A stretch of DNA of 7,109 bases from Thioalkalivibrio sp. (GTDB lineage Bacteria > Pseudomonadota > Gammaproteobacteria > Ectothiorhodospirales > Ectothiorhodospiraceae), in the NCBI GenBank assembly GCA_003550945.1, contig PULL01000270.1:1-7109 (forward strand), in the 5' to 3' direction. The notes under the pieces are model-generated. The model was not told the DNA's origin and ran no database searches. It worked only from the letters and a program-made list of their open reading frames with translations. This document shows, piece by piece, positions 1 through 6,343 of this stretch. Numbering within the stretch: position 1 is the stretch's first letter; each line of letters begins with the position of its first letter. Both the position numbers and the translations under genes were made by a program.

Positions 1-392
1 AATACCTGGCCACGCTTCTCCACCACCTGCTCGTTCAGCCAGCTCTCGATCACCATGTAGCTGCCGAGCAGGCTGATGCCGTTGATCAGGCGCAGCACCC
101 ACCACACCACGGGGTCTACCCACAGCGCGTGCGCCAGCGCAGCCACCGCGGAAACCGCCGCCAGCGCGGCGAACGTGCGGATGTGCCCGACACGGGCGAT
201 CACCGCGGGAATCAGCCATGAGCCGACGATGTAGCCGATGAAGAACGCCGACATCACGATGCCGATCGCGAGTTCCGAGAACCCCTCGGACTCGGCGCGC
301 AGGCCCAGCAGCGTGCCGATGAGTCCAGACCCCATCAGCAGGATTCCCATGCCCAGCAGCAGGCTGTAGACGGAGCGTAGGCTGGAGCCCAT
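1..392 (-). CDS. MFS transporter, YcaD-like, N-terminal part (runs off left edge)
   Basis: Reading leftward from an ATG at 392-390 the frame stays open to the window edge and gives 130 complete codons. The product is highly hydrophobic, with four likely membrane segments at about residues 7-31, 38-65, 71-92 and 95-116. Between the second and third segments is a short basic turn (RVGHIR, 67-72) that corresponds to the usual MFS loop 2-3. Residues 113-121 read MVIESWLNE, which I associate with the YcaD branch of the major facilitator superfamily (inner-membrane permeases of uncertain substrate). An AAGGA Shine-Dalgarno lies about 10 nt before the ATG, which supports this start. The C-terminal two thirds lie outside the window. 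The gene is divergent from metZ and may share its promoter region. The family assignment is fairly firm; the substrate cannot be named from sequence. Confidence 0.88.
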   Translation of the reverse strand, partial: MGSSLRSVYSLLLGMGILLMGSGLIGTLLGLRAESEGFSELAIGIVMSAFFIGYIVGSWLIPAVIARVGHIRTFAALAAVSAVAALAHALWVDPVVWWVLRLINGISLLGSYMVIESWLNEQVVEKRGQV

Positions 393-518
393 GGGCTGAG
401 TTTCCTTGGCCTTTGGGGTGGGCGGAAGAGCCAGTATAGTGTAGCGAATCTGTTTAACGCCCCGCCCGGCCTGGCCTTGTCCGGGGCCGCCCACCGTATT
501 CAGTTCCGGAATCCAACC
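393..518. promoter_or_regulatory. Divergent promoter region between the MFS gene and metZ
   Basis: This 126-bp gap is the only place where both genes can be transcribed from, and it is less GC-rich around 425-460 than the flanking coding DNA. At 435-440 the plus strand reads TATAGT, a -10-like hexamer. A weak TTGGGG at 413-418 sits 16 nt upstream of it, and a start from there would give metZ a leader of roughly 70 nt. On the minus strand the same bases (438-433) read TATACT, a better -10 match pointing toward the MFS gene, but no good -35 was found for it. I saw no SAM riboswitch or other recognisable leader. The promoter assignment is inference from hexamer matches only. Confidence 0.35.
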
Positions 519-1712
519 ATGCAGGACTTTGACCCCAGGGAGTACGCACCCGAGACCGTCGCGGTGCGCGCCGGCTACCGGCGCACGGCGGAGAACGAGC
601 ACTCGGAGGCGATCTTCCCGACCTCGAGCTTCGTGTTCTCGAGCGCGGCGGAAGCCGCCGCGCGCTTCGGCGGCGACATCCCCGGCAACATCTATTCGCG
701 TTTCACCAACCCCACGGTCCGGGCGTTCGAGGAACGCCTGGCCGCGATGGAGGGCGCCGCAGCCTGTGTCGCCACCGCCTCCGGCATGTCGGCGATCCTC
801 GCGACCATGATGGGCCTGCTGCGCAGCGGCGACCACGTGGTCTGTTCGCGCTCGGTGTTCGGCACCACCACGGTGCTGCTGAACAACTACATGGCACGCT
901 TCGGGGTGCAGGTGAGCTACGTGCCGCTGTCCGATCTGTCGGCCTGGACCGAGGCCACCCGTCCGGAGACGCGCCTGTATTTCTGCGAGACGCCGTCCAA
1001 CCCGCTGGGGGAACTGGTCGATATCCGCGCACTGGCCACCGTCGCCCACGATCGCGGCGTGCTGCTGGCGGTCGACAACTGCTTCTGCACGCCCGCATTG
1101 CAAAGGCCGCTGGATCTGGGCGCGGACCTGGTGATCCACTCGGCGACCAAGTTTCTCGACGGGCAGGGGCGTTGCCTCGGCGGTGCGGTGCTCGGCGATG
1201 CCGAGCGGGTGGGCAAGGAGGTCTACGGCTTCCTGCGCAGCGCCGGGCCGACGCTTTCGCCGTTCAACGCCTGGGTGTTCCTGAAGGGGCTTGAGACTTT
1301 GCACCTGCGCATGCGCGCGCACAGCGACAACGCGCTCGCGCTCGCGCGCTGGCTCCGGGCTCACCCCGCGGTACAGGCGGTGCATTACCCCGGCCTGGAA
1401 GGGCACCCGCAGCATGCGCTGGCGGGGACGCAGCAGAGCGGCTACGGCGGCGTGCTGAGCTTCGAGGTTGCCGGTGGCCGCGAGGCGGCGTGGTCGGTGA
1501 TCGACCAGACGCGGATGCTGTCGATCACTGCCAACCTCGGCGACGCGAAGAGCACGATCACCCATCCCGCCACCACCACCCACGGCCGCCTGAGCCCGGA
1601 GATGCGTGAGGCGCAGGGCATCACCGAGGGGCTGGTGCGGGTTGCGGTGGGGCTGGAATCCGTCGAGGACGTCCAGCGCGACCTGGCACGGGGGCTGGAC
1701 CGGCTCGCGTGA
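519..1712 (+). CDS. metZ: O-succinylhomoserine sulfhydrylase (PLP-dependent, Cys/Met metabolism family)
   Basis: MetZ condenses O-succinylhomoserine with sulfide to give homocysteine, the direct-sulfhydrylation route to methionine in the cytosol. The 397-residue product has the full Cys/Met-metabolism PLP fold. It shows YSRFTNPTVRAFEERLA near residue 59, a TASGMSAI cofactor loop near 86, the ETPSNPLGELVDI block near 156, VDNCFCTPALQ near 185, and SATKFLDGQGR with the presumed PLP lysine at K211. The C-terminal TLSPFNAWVFLKGLETL and ITHPATTTHGRLSP blocks match my memory of Pseudomonas MetZ very closely. I chose ATG 519 because homology begins right after it. A TTG at 477 would extend the protein by 14 residues of unlikely sequence. 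The Shine-Dalgarno is weak (GGA at 509-511). The stop overlaps the next gene's GTG, so the two are probably one operon with coupled translation. Confidence 0.95.
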   Translation: MQDFDPREYAPETVAVRAGYRRTAENEHSEAIFPTSSFVFSSAAEAAARFGGDIPGNIYSRFTNPTVRAFEERLAAMEGAAACVATASGMSAILATMMGLLRSGDHVVCSRSVFGTTTVLLNNYMARFGVQVSYVPLSDLSAWTEATRPETRLYFCETPSNPLGELVDIRALATVAHDRGVLLAVDNCFCTPALQRPLDLGADLVIHSATKFLDGQGRCLGGAVLGDAERVGKEVYGFLRSAGPTLSPFNAWVFLKGLETLHLRMRAHSDNALALARWLRAHPAVQAVHYPGLEGHPQHALAGTQQSGYGGVLSFEVAGGREAAWSVIDQTRMLSITANLGDAKSTITHPATTTHGRLSPEMREAQGITEGLVRVAVGLESVEDVQRDLARGLDRLA

Positions 1713-3820
1713 CCGGGACGGACCTCCCGCTGCACGACGGGTACCGCGCGGCGCTCGCCGCGGTGCACGGACGCGCGGCCGTGGCAAGGGCACTGGCAGC
1801 CGAGGGTGTGCCTGAGGGTCCGGTGCACGTGCTGGCACTCGGCAAGGCGGCGGAGGCCATGCTGGCCGGTGCCGCAACGGTCTGGGCCGACGGGATCACC
1901 CGGGCGCTGGTGGTGGCCCCCGAGGGTTCCGGCGCGGTCGTTTCAGCCCCGGCCTTCCCGATCGACCGCAGGCCCGGAAATCACCCGGTGCCCGGTGCGC
2001 AGAGCGTTGCCGCAGGGACCGCGGTGTCCGCCTTCCTTCGCGAGATTCCGCCCGCGGACACGCTGCTGGTGCTGCTGTCTGGCGGTGCCTCGGCTCTGGT
2101 GGAGCTCCCGCGTACCGGCGTGGACCTGCCGCTGTTGCAGGCGCTGAATGCCCGGCTGCTCGCGGCGGGCCTCGACATCCGGGTGATGAACGCGTTGCGC
2201 GCCCGCTTCTCGCAGCTGAAGGCCGGGGGTGCGGCGGCGCTGTGCCCGGCGCAGGATATCCGCGTGCTGTACATCAGCGACGTGCCGGGTGATGCGCCGG
2301 CCTCGGTCGGTTCGGGACCGTTCTGGGCGCCGGAGGCGCCGTTGCCGCCGGATGCGGCTCCGGACATCGGCTGGCCCGAACTGCGGCGGTGGCTGGAACG
2401 TCTCGAAATGCCGAAGCCCGCGGCGCATCACCCGCCGCACCGTCTGGTTGCCGGCAACGCCGATGCCCGCCGGGCGGTGACGCGGGCGGCGGCGGAAGCA
2501 GGCCAGCAGGCCTGGGACCACGGTCTGTTTCCCGAGCTTTCCGGGGCCTCGCTGGCGGCCCACCTGACCCGCTTCCTGCGCGATGGGCCCGCCGGCGTGC
2601 ACGTCTGGGGCGGCGAAGCCTCGGTACGCCTGCCGGAGCGCCCGGGGCGGGGCGGGCGCGCCCAGCACCTCGCCGCGCTGCTCCTGCTGCTGTGGCTGGC
2701 CCGCGGCTGGCCACGGCCGATCGAGGTGCTCAGCGCCGCGACCGACGGCGTGGACGGCAACAGCGGCAGCGCCGGCGCGTGGTTTGGCGACCGGGCGCCC
2801 GGTACTGAAAGCGGCATCCGTGCGCGGCTGCGGCAGGCCATTCGCGCGGCCGATACCGCGGCCTTCTGGGAAGCCCTCGGTCAGACCGTGCCGGGAACGC
2901 AAACCGGGACCAACGTGATGGACCTGCTGATCGTGCGGCTGGGTCGGCCGCCGCGCGGAGCCGGGGAACGTCCGCCGGCGAGGAAGCGGGCGTCCGGCGT
3001 GCACGCGATGGCGCTGAGGGCGCTGCAGATCCGGGATCCCCGCAAGAAGTGCGAATGCGTCGAGCGCCTGTTGGAAGCCTGGCGGGCCGGAGGCCTCGCG
3101 GTGGATCCACGCGATCCGCCCCCGGTCCGGATCGAGGTGCCCGGGCGGCCCCAGCGCCCGGAACTGGTGCGGCCGCAGGATCTGCCGAAGCGCGGTCTGC
3201 ACACGCTGCACGGGCGCCAGGCGTTGCTGCACGCGGTCGCCCACATCGAGTTCAACGCGATCAACCTGGCGCTGGACGCCGTCTACCGCTTCCGCGGACT
3301 GCCGGCGGAATACATCAGTGACTGGCTGCAGGTGGCGGCGGAAGAGGCCCGGCATTTCCGGTTGCTGTCGGAGCGGCTCCTGCGGCTGGGCAGTCGCTAT
3401 GGCGATTTTCCCGCGCACAACGGCCTTTGGGAGATGGCGGTGAAGACCGATGCGGATCCGATGGAACGGATGGCGCTGGTTCCGCGGGTACTGGAGGCAC
3501 GCGGCCTCGACGTGACCCCCGGCATGATCCAGCGGCTGGAGGCGGCCGGGGATGCCGACAGCGTGACGGTGCTGCGGGTGATCCAGCGCGAGGAGGTCAG
3601 CCACGTCGCGATCGGTACCCAGTGGTTCCGGCACCTGGCGGCGCAGCGCGGTCTCGATCCGGAGCCCACCTTTCTGGGTCTGCTCGCGCAGCACATGCCG
3701 GGGCGGGTCCGGCCCCCGTTCGCGGTGGACGCCCGGCTGGCTGCCGGATTCAGCCGTTCGGAGATCGCGGCGCTCGAGGCTCAGGCCAAACCCGCCGGCA
3801 GGCCGGAGTTCACCGGGTAG
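1709..3820 (+). CDS. Fusion protein: class II glycerate 2-kinase (DUF4147-MOFRL) + DUF455 ferritin-like domain
   Basis: The 703-residue product is two complete proteins joined by a basic, Pro-rich linker (about 413-433). Residues 1-412 are a class II glycerate kinase, which makes 2-phosphoglycerate from glycerate and ATP. Visible motifs are ALGKAAEAM with K46, LLSGGASAL (122-130), NALRARFSQLKAGG (161-174), ISDVPGDAPASVGSGP (189-204), GGEASV (301-306), GRGGRAQHLA (313-322), AATDGVDGNSG (343-353) and TGTNVMDL (399-406). All the expected blocks are present. Residues ~434-690 are a DUF455 (COG2833) domain of ferritin/MiaE-like type. Likely metal ligands are E514, the E546-x-x-H549 pair, E596 and the E629-x-x-H632 pair. 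What DUF455 proteins do is unknown to me. The start is GTG 1709, overlapping the metZ stop as GTGA, with no good Shine-Dalgarno; translation probably depends on coupling. An internal AGGAAG (2981-2986) before GTG 2999/ATG 3008 might also release the second domain alone. Domain calls are firm; the joint role is not known. Confidence 0.9.
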   Translation: MTGTDLPLHDGYRAALAAVHGRAAVARALAAEGVPEGPVHVLALGKAAEAMLAGAATVWADGITRALVVAPEGSGAVVSAPAFPIDRRPGNHPVPGAQSVAAGTAVSAFLREIPPADTLLVLLSGGASALVELPRTGVDLPLLQALNARLLAAGLDIRVMNALRARFSQLKAGGAAALCPAQDIRVLYISDVPGDAPASVGSGPFWAPEAPLPPDAAPDIGWPELRRWLERLEMPKPAAHHPPHRLVAGNADARRAVTRAAAEAGQQAWDHGLFPELSGASLAAHLTRFLRDGPAGVHVWGGEASVRLPERPGRGGRAQHLAALLLLLWLARGWPRPIEVLSAATDGVDGNSGSAGAWFGDRAPGTESGIRARLRQAIRAADTAAFWEALGQTVPGTQTGTNVMDLLIVRLGRPPRGAGERPPARKRASGVHAMALRALQIRDPRKKCECVERLLEAWRAGGLAVDPRDPPPVRIEVPGRPQRPELVRPQDLPKRGLHTLHGRQALLHAVAHIEFNAINLALDAVYRFRGLPAEYISDWLQVAAEEARHFRLLSERLLRLGSRYGDFPAHNGLWEMAVKTDADPMERMALVPRVLEARGLDVTPGMIQRLEAAGDADSVTVLRVIQREEVSHVAIGTQWFRHLAAQRGLDPEPTFLGLLAQHMPGRVRPPFAVDARLAAGFSRSEIAALEAQAKPAGRPEFTG

Positions 3821-4548
3821 TTTCGCCCGTCGAGGGTCAGCAGGCGCGGGCCGTCGGCATCCAGTTCGAGATAACCCGGCAGTTCGTCCCAGGACGGCAG
3901 CACGCAGCGCATGCAGGGGCGGCCATCGACCTGAAAGTGGTGGATCGCGGGGCGGTGGGTGTGGCCGTGGATCAGCAGCGACCGCCCGTGGCTGCGCAAC
4001 ACCTCGGCGACGGCCTCCGGGTGCACGTCCATGATGTCGCTGGCCTTCATCTGGCCCGCCTCGCGGCTGATCGCGCGGACGCGCTCGGCCTCGGCAATGC
4101 GTTCGGCCAGCGGGCGGGCCAGGAACCCCCGCTGCCACTCGGCATCGCGCACCAGTGCGCGGAAGCGCATGTGTTCGACATCCGCGGTGCAGAGGCTGTC
4201 GCCGTGCATCAGCAGTGCGCCGCCGATCGCGAGTTCGACCGGCAGTACCTCCGGAGCCAGCTTGACGCCGGCTCGCTCTGCGTAGTCGGCGCCGAGCAGG
4301 AAATCCCGGTTCCCGTGCTGGAAGGTCACGGGCACCGGCAGCTCGGCCAGTGCATCGGCCAATCGCTCGCCGGCAGGGAAACCCGCGTCATCGCCCACCC
4401 AGTACTCGAAGAGGTCCCCGAGAATGTACAGGGCCGCCGCGTCGCGTGCGGGGCCATCGAGAAACTGGAGAAACTTCGAGAGCGTCGGCCCCGGGTCCCG
4501 GTCCAGGTGCAGGTCGGAAACGATCAGGACCTTCGGAGCCGCCGTCAT
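3781..4548 (-). CDS. lpxH: UDP-2,3-diacylglucosamine diphosphatase (lipid A synthesis)
   Basis: LpxH hydrolyses UDP-2,3-diacylglucosamine to lipid X plus UMP, the fourth step of lipid A synthesis, as a peripheral membrane enzyme with a di-manganese centre. The 255-residue product has the complete calcineurin-like metallophosphoesterase signature. This comprises SDLHL (D12, H14), GDLFEYWVGDD (D45), HGNRDFLLG (N80, R81), LMHGD (H115) and HGHTHRP (H196, H198). The EYWVGDD and GNRDFLLG blocks are specific to LpxH rather than to generic phosphoesterases. Its length is slightly above the usual ~240 residues because of a short C-terminal tail. It starts 14 nt after the cyclophilin stop and lacks an obvious Shine-Dalgarno, so translation is probably coupled to that gene. 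A cyclophilin-lpxH pair is a common gammaproteobacterial arrangement. Its last 40 nt overlap the end of the convergent kinase/DUF455 gene. Confidence 0.95.
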   Translation of the reverse strand: MTAAPKVLIVSDLHLDRDPGPTLSKFLQFLDGPARDAAALYILGDLFEYWVGDDAGFPAGERLADALAELPVPVTFQHGNRDFLLGADYAERAGVKLAPEVLPVELAIGGALLMHGDSLCTADVEHMRFRALVRDAEWQRGFLARPLAERIAEAERVRAISREAGQMKASDIMDVHPEAVAEVLRSHGRSLLIHGHTHRPAIHHFQVDGRPCMRCVLPSWDELPGYLELDADGPRLLTLDGRNYPVNSGLPAGLA

Positions 4549-4562
4549 CCCGGTTTCAGCGT

Positions 4563-5135
4563 TCAGTCGACGCGCTTCACGCTCTTCATGATCACCGGAT
4601 CGAGAGGCACATCCTGGTGCACACCGACGCGCCCGGTCTTCACGCGCTCGATTTCGCTGACCACGCTCATCCCCTCCGCGACGCTGCCAAACACCGTGTA
4701 GCCCCAGCCCTGCGGCGTCTTCGAGCTGTGGTCGAGGAAGCTGTTGTCAGCGACGTTGATAAAGAACTGGGCAGTCGCGGAGTGCGGGTCCTGGGTGCGC
4801 GCCATCGCGATGGTGCCGGTCTTGTTCTTCAGGGTGTTGTCGGCCTCGTTCTGGATCGGCCCATGCGTCGGCTTCTGGTGCATGTCGGGATCGAAGCCGC
4901 CGCCCTGGATCATGAAGCCGGGGATCACGCGGTGGAAGATGGTGTTGTCGTAAAACCCTTCGTCGACGTAGCGAAGGAAATTCTCGACGGTTTCCGGTGC
5001 GGCCGAGGGGGTCAGCTGCAGCACGATGCGGCCATGGTTGGTCTCGATCGCGACCTTGGGTTGTTCATCAGCCATGAGGACTCCTGGGATGGTGGTTGCG
5101 AGGAACAGCAGCAGGGGAAGGCAGAGACGACGCAT
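4563..5135 (-). CDS. Cyclophilin-type peptidyl-prolyl cis-trans isomerase with signal peptide (possible second, cytosolic start)
   Basis: Cyclophilins catalyse cis-trans isomerisation of Xaa-Pro bonds. From ATG 5135 the product is 190 residues. A basic N-terminus and a hydrophobic stretch (about 4-20) form a probable signal peptide ending near VLMA-DE (after A22). The cyclophilin core follows, with IFHRVIPGFMIQGGGF (R69, Q77), AMARTQDPHSATAQFFINV (R113, Q123, F124) and W144 in QGWGY. The core resembles E. coli cytosolic PpiB more than periplasmic PpiA, yet it carries an export signal. ATG 5135 has a good Shine-Dalgarno (AAAGGGAA at 5148-5141). A further upstream ATG at 5165 would only add ten hydrophilic residues and is not preferred. 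An internal ATG at 5075, with AGGAG 5 nt upstream (5085-5081), would give a 170-residue form without signal peptide. The gene lies between folD (79 nt gap) and lpxH (14 nt gap). I am sure of the family; which of ppiA/ppiB it should be called is undecided. Confidence 0.93.
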   Translation of the reverse strand: MRRLCLPLLLFLATTIPGVLMADEQPKVAIETNHGRIVLQLTPSAAPETVENFLRYVDEGFYDNTIFHRVIPGFMIQGGGFDPDMHQKPTHGPIQNEADNTLKNKTGTIAMARTQDPHSATAQFFINVADNSFLDHSSKTPQGWGYTVFGSVAEGMSVVSEIERVKTGRVGVHQDVPLDPVIMKSVKRVD

Positions 5136-5214
5136 TCGAATTCCCTTTGGACGTGAGTCGGGCATGGTACCCGCTGGTCAGGCGTCAGGCCAGAAGCGGG
5201 CGCGCAACGGCGTC

Positions 5215-6087
5215 TCAGCGTGTTCCGCGGGGCTCGATCTCTCCAAACCGGCGCGACTGCAGCGTGTTGTCCAGCAGCATCGCCACGGTCATCGGGCCGA
5301 CGCCACCCGGTACCGGGGTGATCCACGCGGCCCGTTCTGCAGCGGCCTCGAACTCCACGTCGCCGCACAACGATCCGTCTTCGCGCCGGTTGATCCCCAC
5401 GTCGATCACCGTCGCACCCGGCTTGATCCAGTCGCCCCGGATCAGCCCCGGCTTGCCCGCGGCCGCGATCACCACGTCCGCTTCGCGCACGTGGGTGCGG
5501 GTGTCGGCGGTGAAGCGGTGGCACACGACGGTGGTCGCGCCGGCGAGTAGCAGTTCCAGTGCCATCGGCCGCCCGACGATGTTGGACGCGCCGACGACGC
5601 AGGCGGTGCGCCCCTTGAAGGGCTCGCCAATCTCGCGCAGCAACTGCATTACGCCCCAGGGGGTGCAGGGGCGCAGCCGGGGCAGGCGCACCGCCAGCCG
5701 GCCGACGTTGTACGGGTGGAAGCCGTCGACGTCCTTCGCCGGTTCGATCGCCTCGATCACGGTCTCCGGGTCGATGTGCGGAGGGAGCGGCAGCTGCACC
5801 AGGATGCCGTCGACCACGCGGTCGCGGTTCAGGCGTTCGATCAGCGCGAGCAGGTCGGTTTGCGGCGTCTGTGCCGGCAGGTTGAACGAGTGCGATTCGA
5901 TCCCGACCTCGTCGCAGGCCCTGCGCTTGTTGCGCACGTAGACCTCGGATGCCGGGTGGTCCCCGACCAGTACGACGGCGAGGCCCGGTGGGCGCTGTCC
6001 GGCCGCAGTCAGCTGGGCGACTTCGCGAGCGATGCGGTCGCGGTGGCGGGCCGCAATGGCACGGCCGTCGATGGTCCTCGCTGTCAT
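5215..6087 (-). CDS. folD: Bifunctional methylenetetrahydrofolate dehydrogenase / methenyltetrahydrofolate cyclohydrolase
   Basis: FolD interconverts 5,10-methylene-, 5,10-methenyl- and 10-formyl-tetrahydrofolate, supplying one-carbon units for purines, formyl-Met and methionine. From ATG 6087 the product is 290 residues, the standard family length. Y50 and K54 of the catalytic YVRNK motif fall at the same numbers as in the E. coli enzyme. ILVQLPLP carries Q98 and KDVDGFHPYNVG carries D121. The dinucleotide site VVGASNIVGRPM starts near residue 164, and the closing TPVPGGVGPMTVAMLL block is intact. This start was chosen over one 30 nt upstream because of an AGGGA Shine-Dalgarno at 6100-6096, 8 nt from the ATG, and because homology begins there. 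It is the first gene of a minus-strand cluster with the cyclophilin and lpxH, and its promoter should lie within 6088-6343. Confidence 0.96.
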   Translation of the reverse strand: MTARTIDGRAIAARHRDRIAREVAQLTAAGQRPPGLAVVLVGDHPASEVYVRNKRRACDEVGIESHSFNLPAQTPQTDLLALIERLNRDRVVDGILVQLPLPPHIDPETVIEAIEPAKDVDGFHPYNVGRLAVRLPRLRPCTPWGVMQLLREIGEPFKGRTACVVGASNIVGRPMALELLLAGATTVVCHRFTADTRTHVREADVVIAAAGKPGLIRGDWIKPGATVIDVGINRREDGSLCGDVEFEAAAERAAWITPVPGGVGPMTVAMLLDNTLQSRRFGEIEPRGTR

Positions 6088-6343
6088 GAAGCCCGTCCCT
6101 GCAGGTCGCGGAAACACGCATTATGCCCAATGCTGCGTGACCCGCGCACGCCGGTCGAAGCCTTGGTGCGGCCAAGGCAAGGGCCCGGTTGGCTGGAGCT
6201 TCCCGAAAATCCTGGGGGATTGAAACTCGGTTCGGGAACCGCGGTCCATGGAGCATTAGCCGATCCTAATGGATTGGACTGGTCCGGCAGAGAGTGCCTT
6301 CCGGCTAATACCCCTGACTGAAAGGATCAACCGGAGAAAACCC
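6088..6343. promoter_or_regulatory. Divergent intergenic region with a series of short inverted repeats
   Basis: This 256-bp gap lies between the divergent starts of folD and the Gly/His-rich secreted protein, so it should hold both promoters. I could not identify a convincing -35/-10 pair for either direction. What is visible is a row of small hairpins. GCCTTGG (6160-6166) pairs with CCAAGGC (6172-6178), and AATCC (6208-6212) with GGATT (6217-6221). CGGTTC (6228-6233) pairs with GAACCG (6236-6241). CCGATCC (6260-6266) pairs with GGATTGG (6271-6277) with one G-U, and GGAC (6276-6279) with GTCC (6282-6285). Just upstream of the plus-strand gene is a CCGG-flanked GGCA/TGCC hairpin (6284-6304). 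These could be operators, a structured leader or a small RNA. No known riboswitch or tRNA was recognised. Confidence 0.4.

Noticed and set aside
477..518. TTG-initiated extension of metZ by 14 residues
   Set aside because: The extension has no Shine-Dalgarno and no resemblance to MetZ N-termini. Homology starts right after ATG 519.
1943..4138. Very long minus-strand open frame of about 730 codons opposite the kinase/DUF455 gene
   Set aside because: It is antisense to a gene with clear motifs, has Arg/Pro/Gly-rich low-information sequence, and also overlaps lpxH. Long antisense frames are expected in DNA this GC-rich.
3427..5156. Plus-strand open frames opposite lpxH and the cyclophilin
   Set aside because: They lie antisense to well-recognised genes and show no family motifs. 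They are products of high GC codon use.
5136..5165. Upstream ATG (5165) as cyclophilin start
   Set aside because: It would add ten hydrophilic residues before the signal peptide. ATG 5135 has a well-spaced AAAGGGAA site and a standard signal-peptide N-terminus.
6088..6117. Upstream ATG (6117) as folD start
   Set aside because: It adds ten residues not seen in FolD proteins. ATG 6087 has an AGGGA site and gives standard numbering of catalytic residues Y50, K54, Q98 and D121.
6119..6343. tRNA or known riboswitch in the folD-upstream region
   Set aside because: GGTTCGGGAACC looks superficially like a T-arm, but there is no acceptor, D or anticodon arm around it. No TPP, glycine, SAM or c-di-GMP core could be matched.
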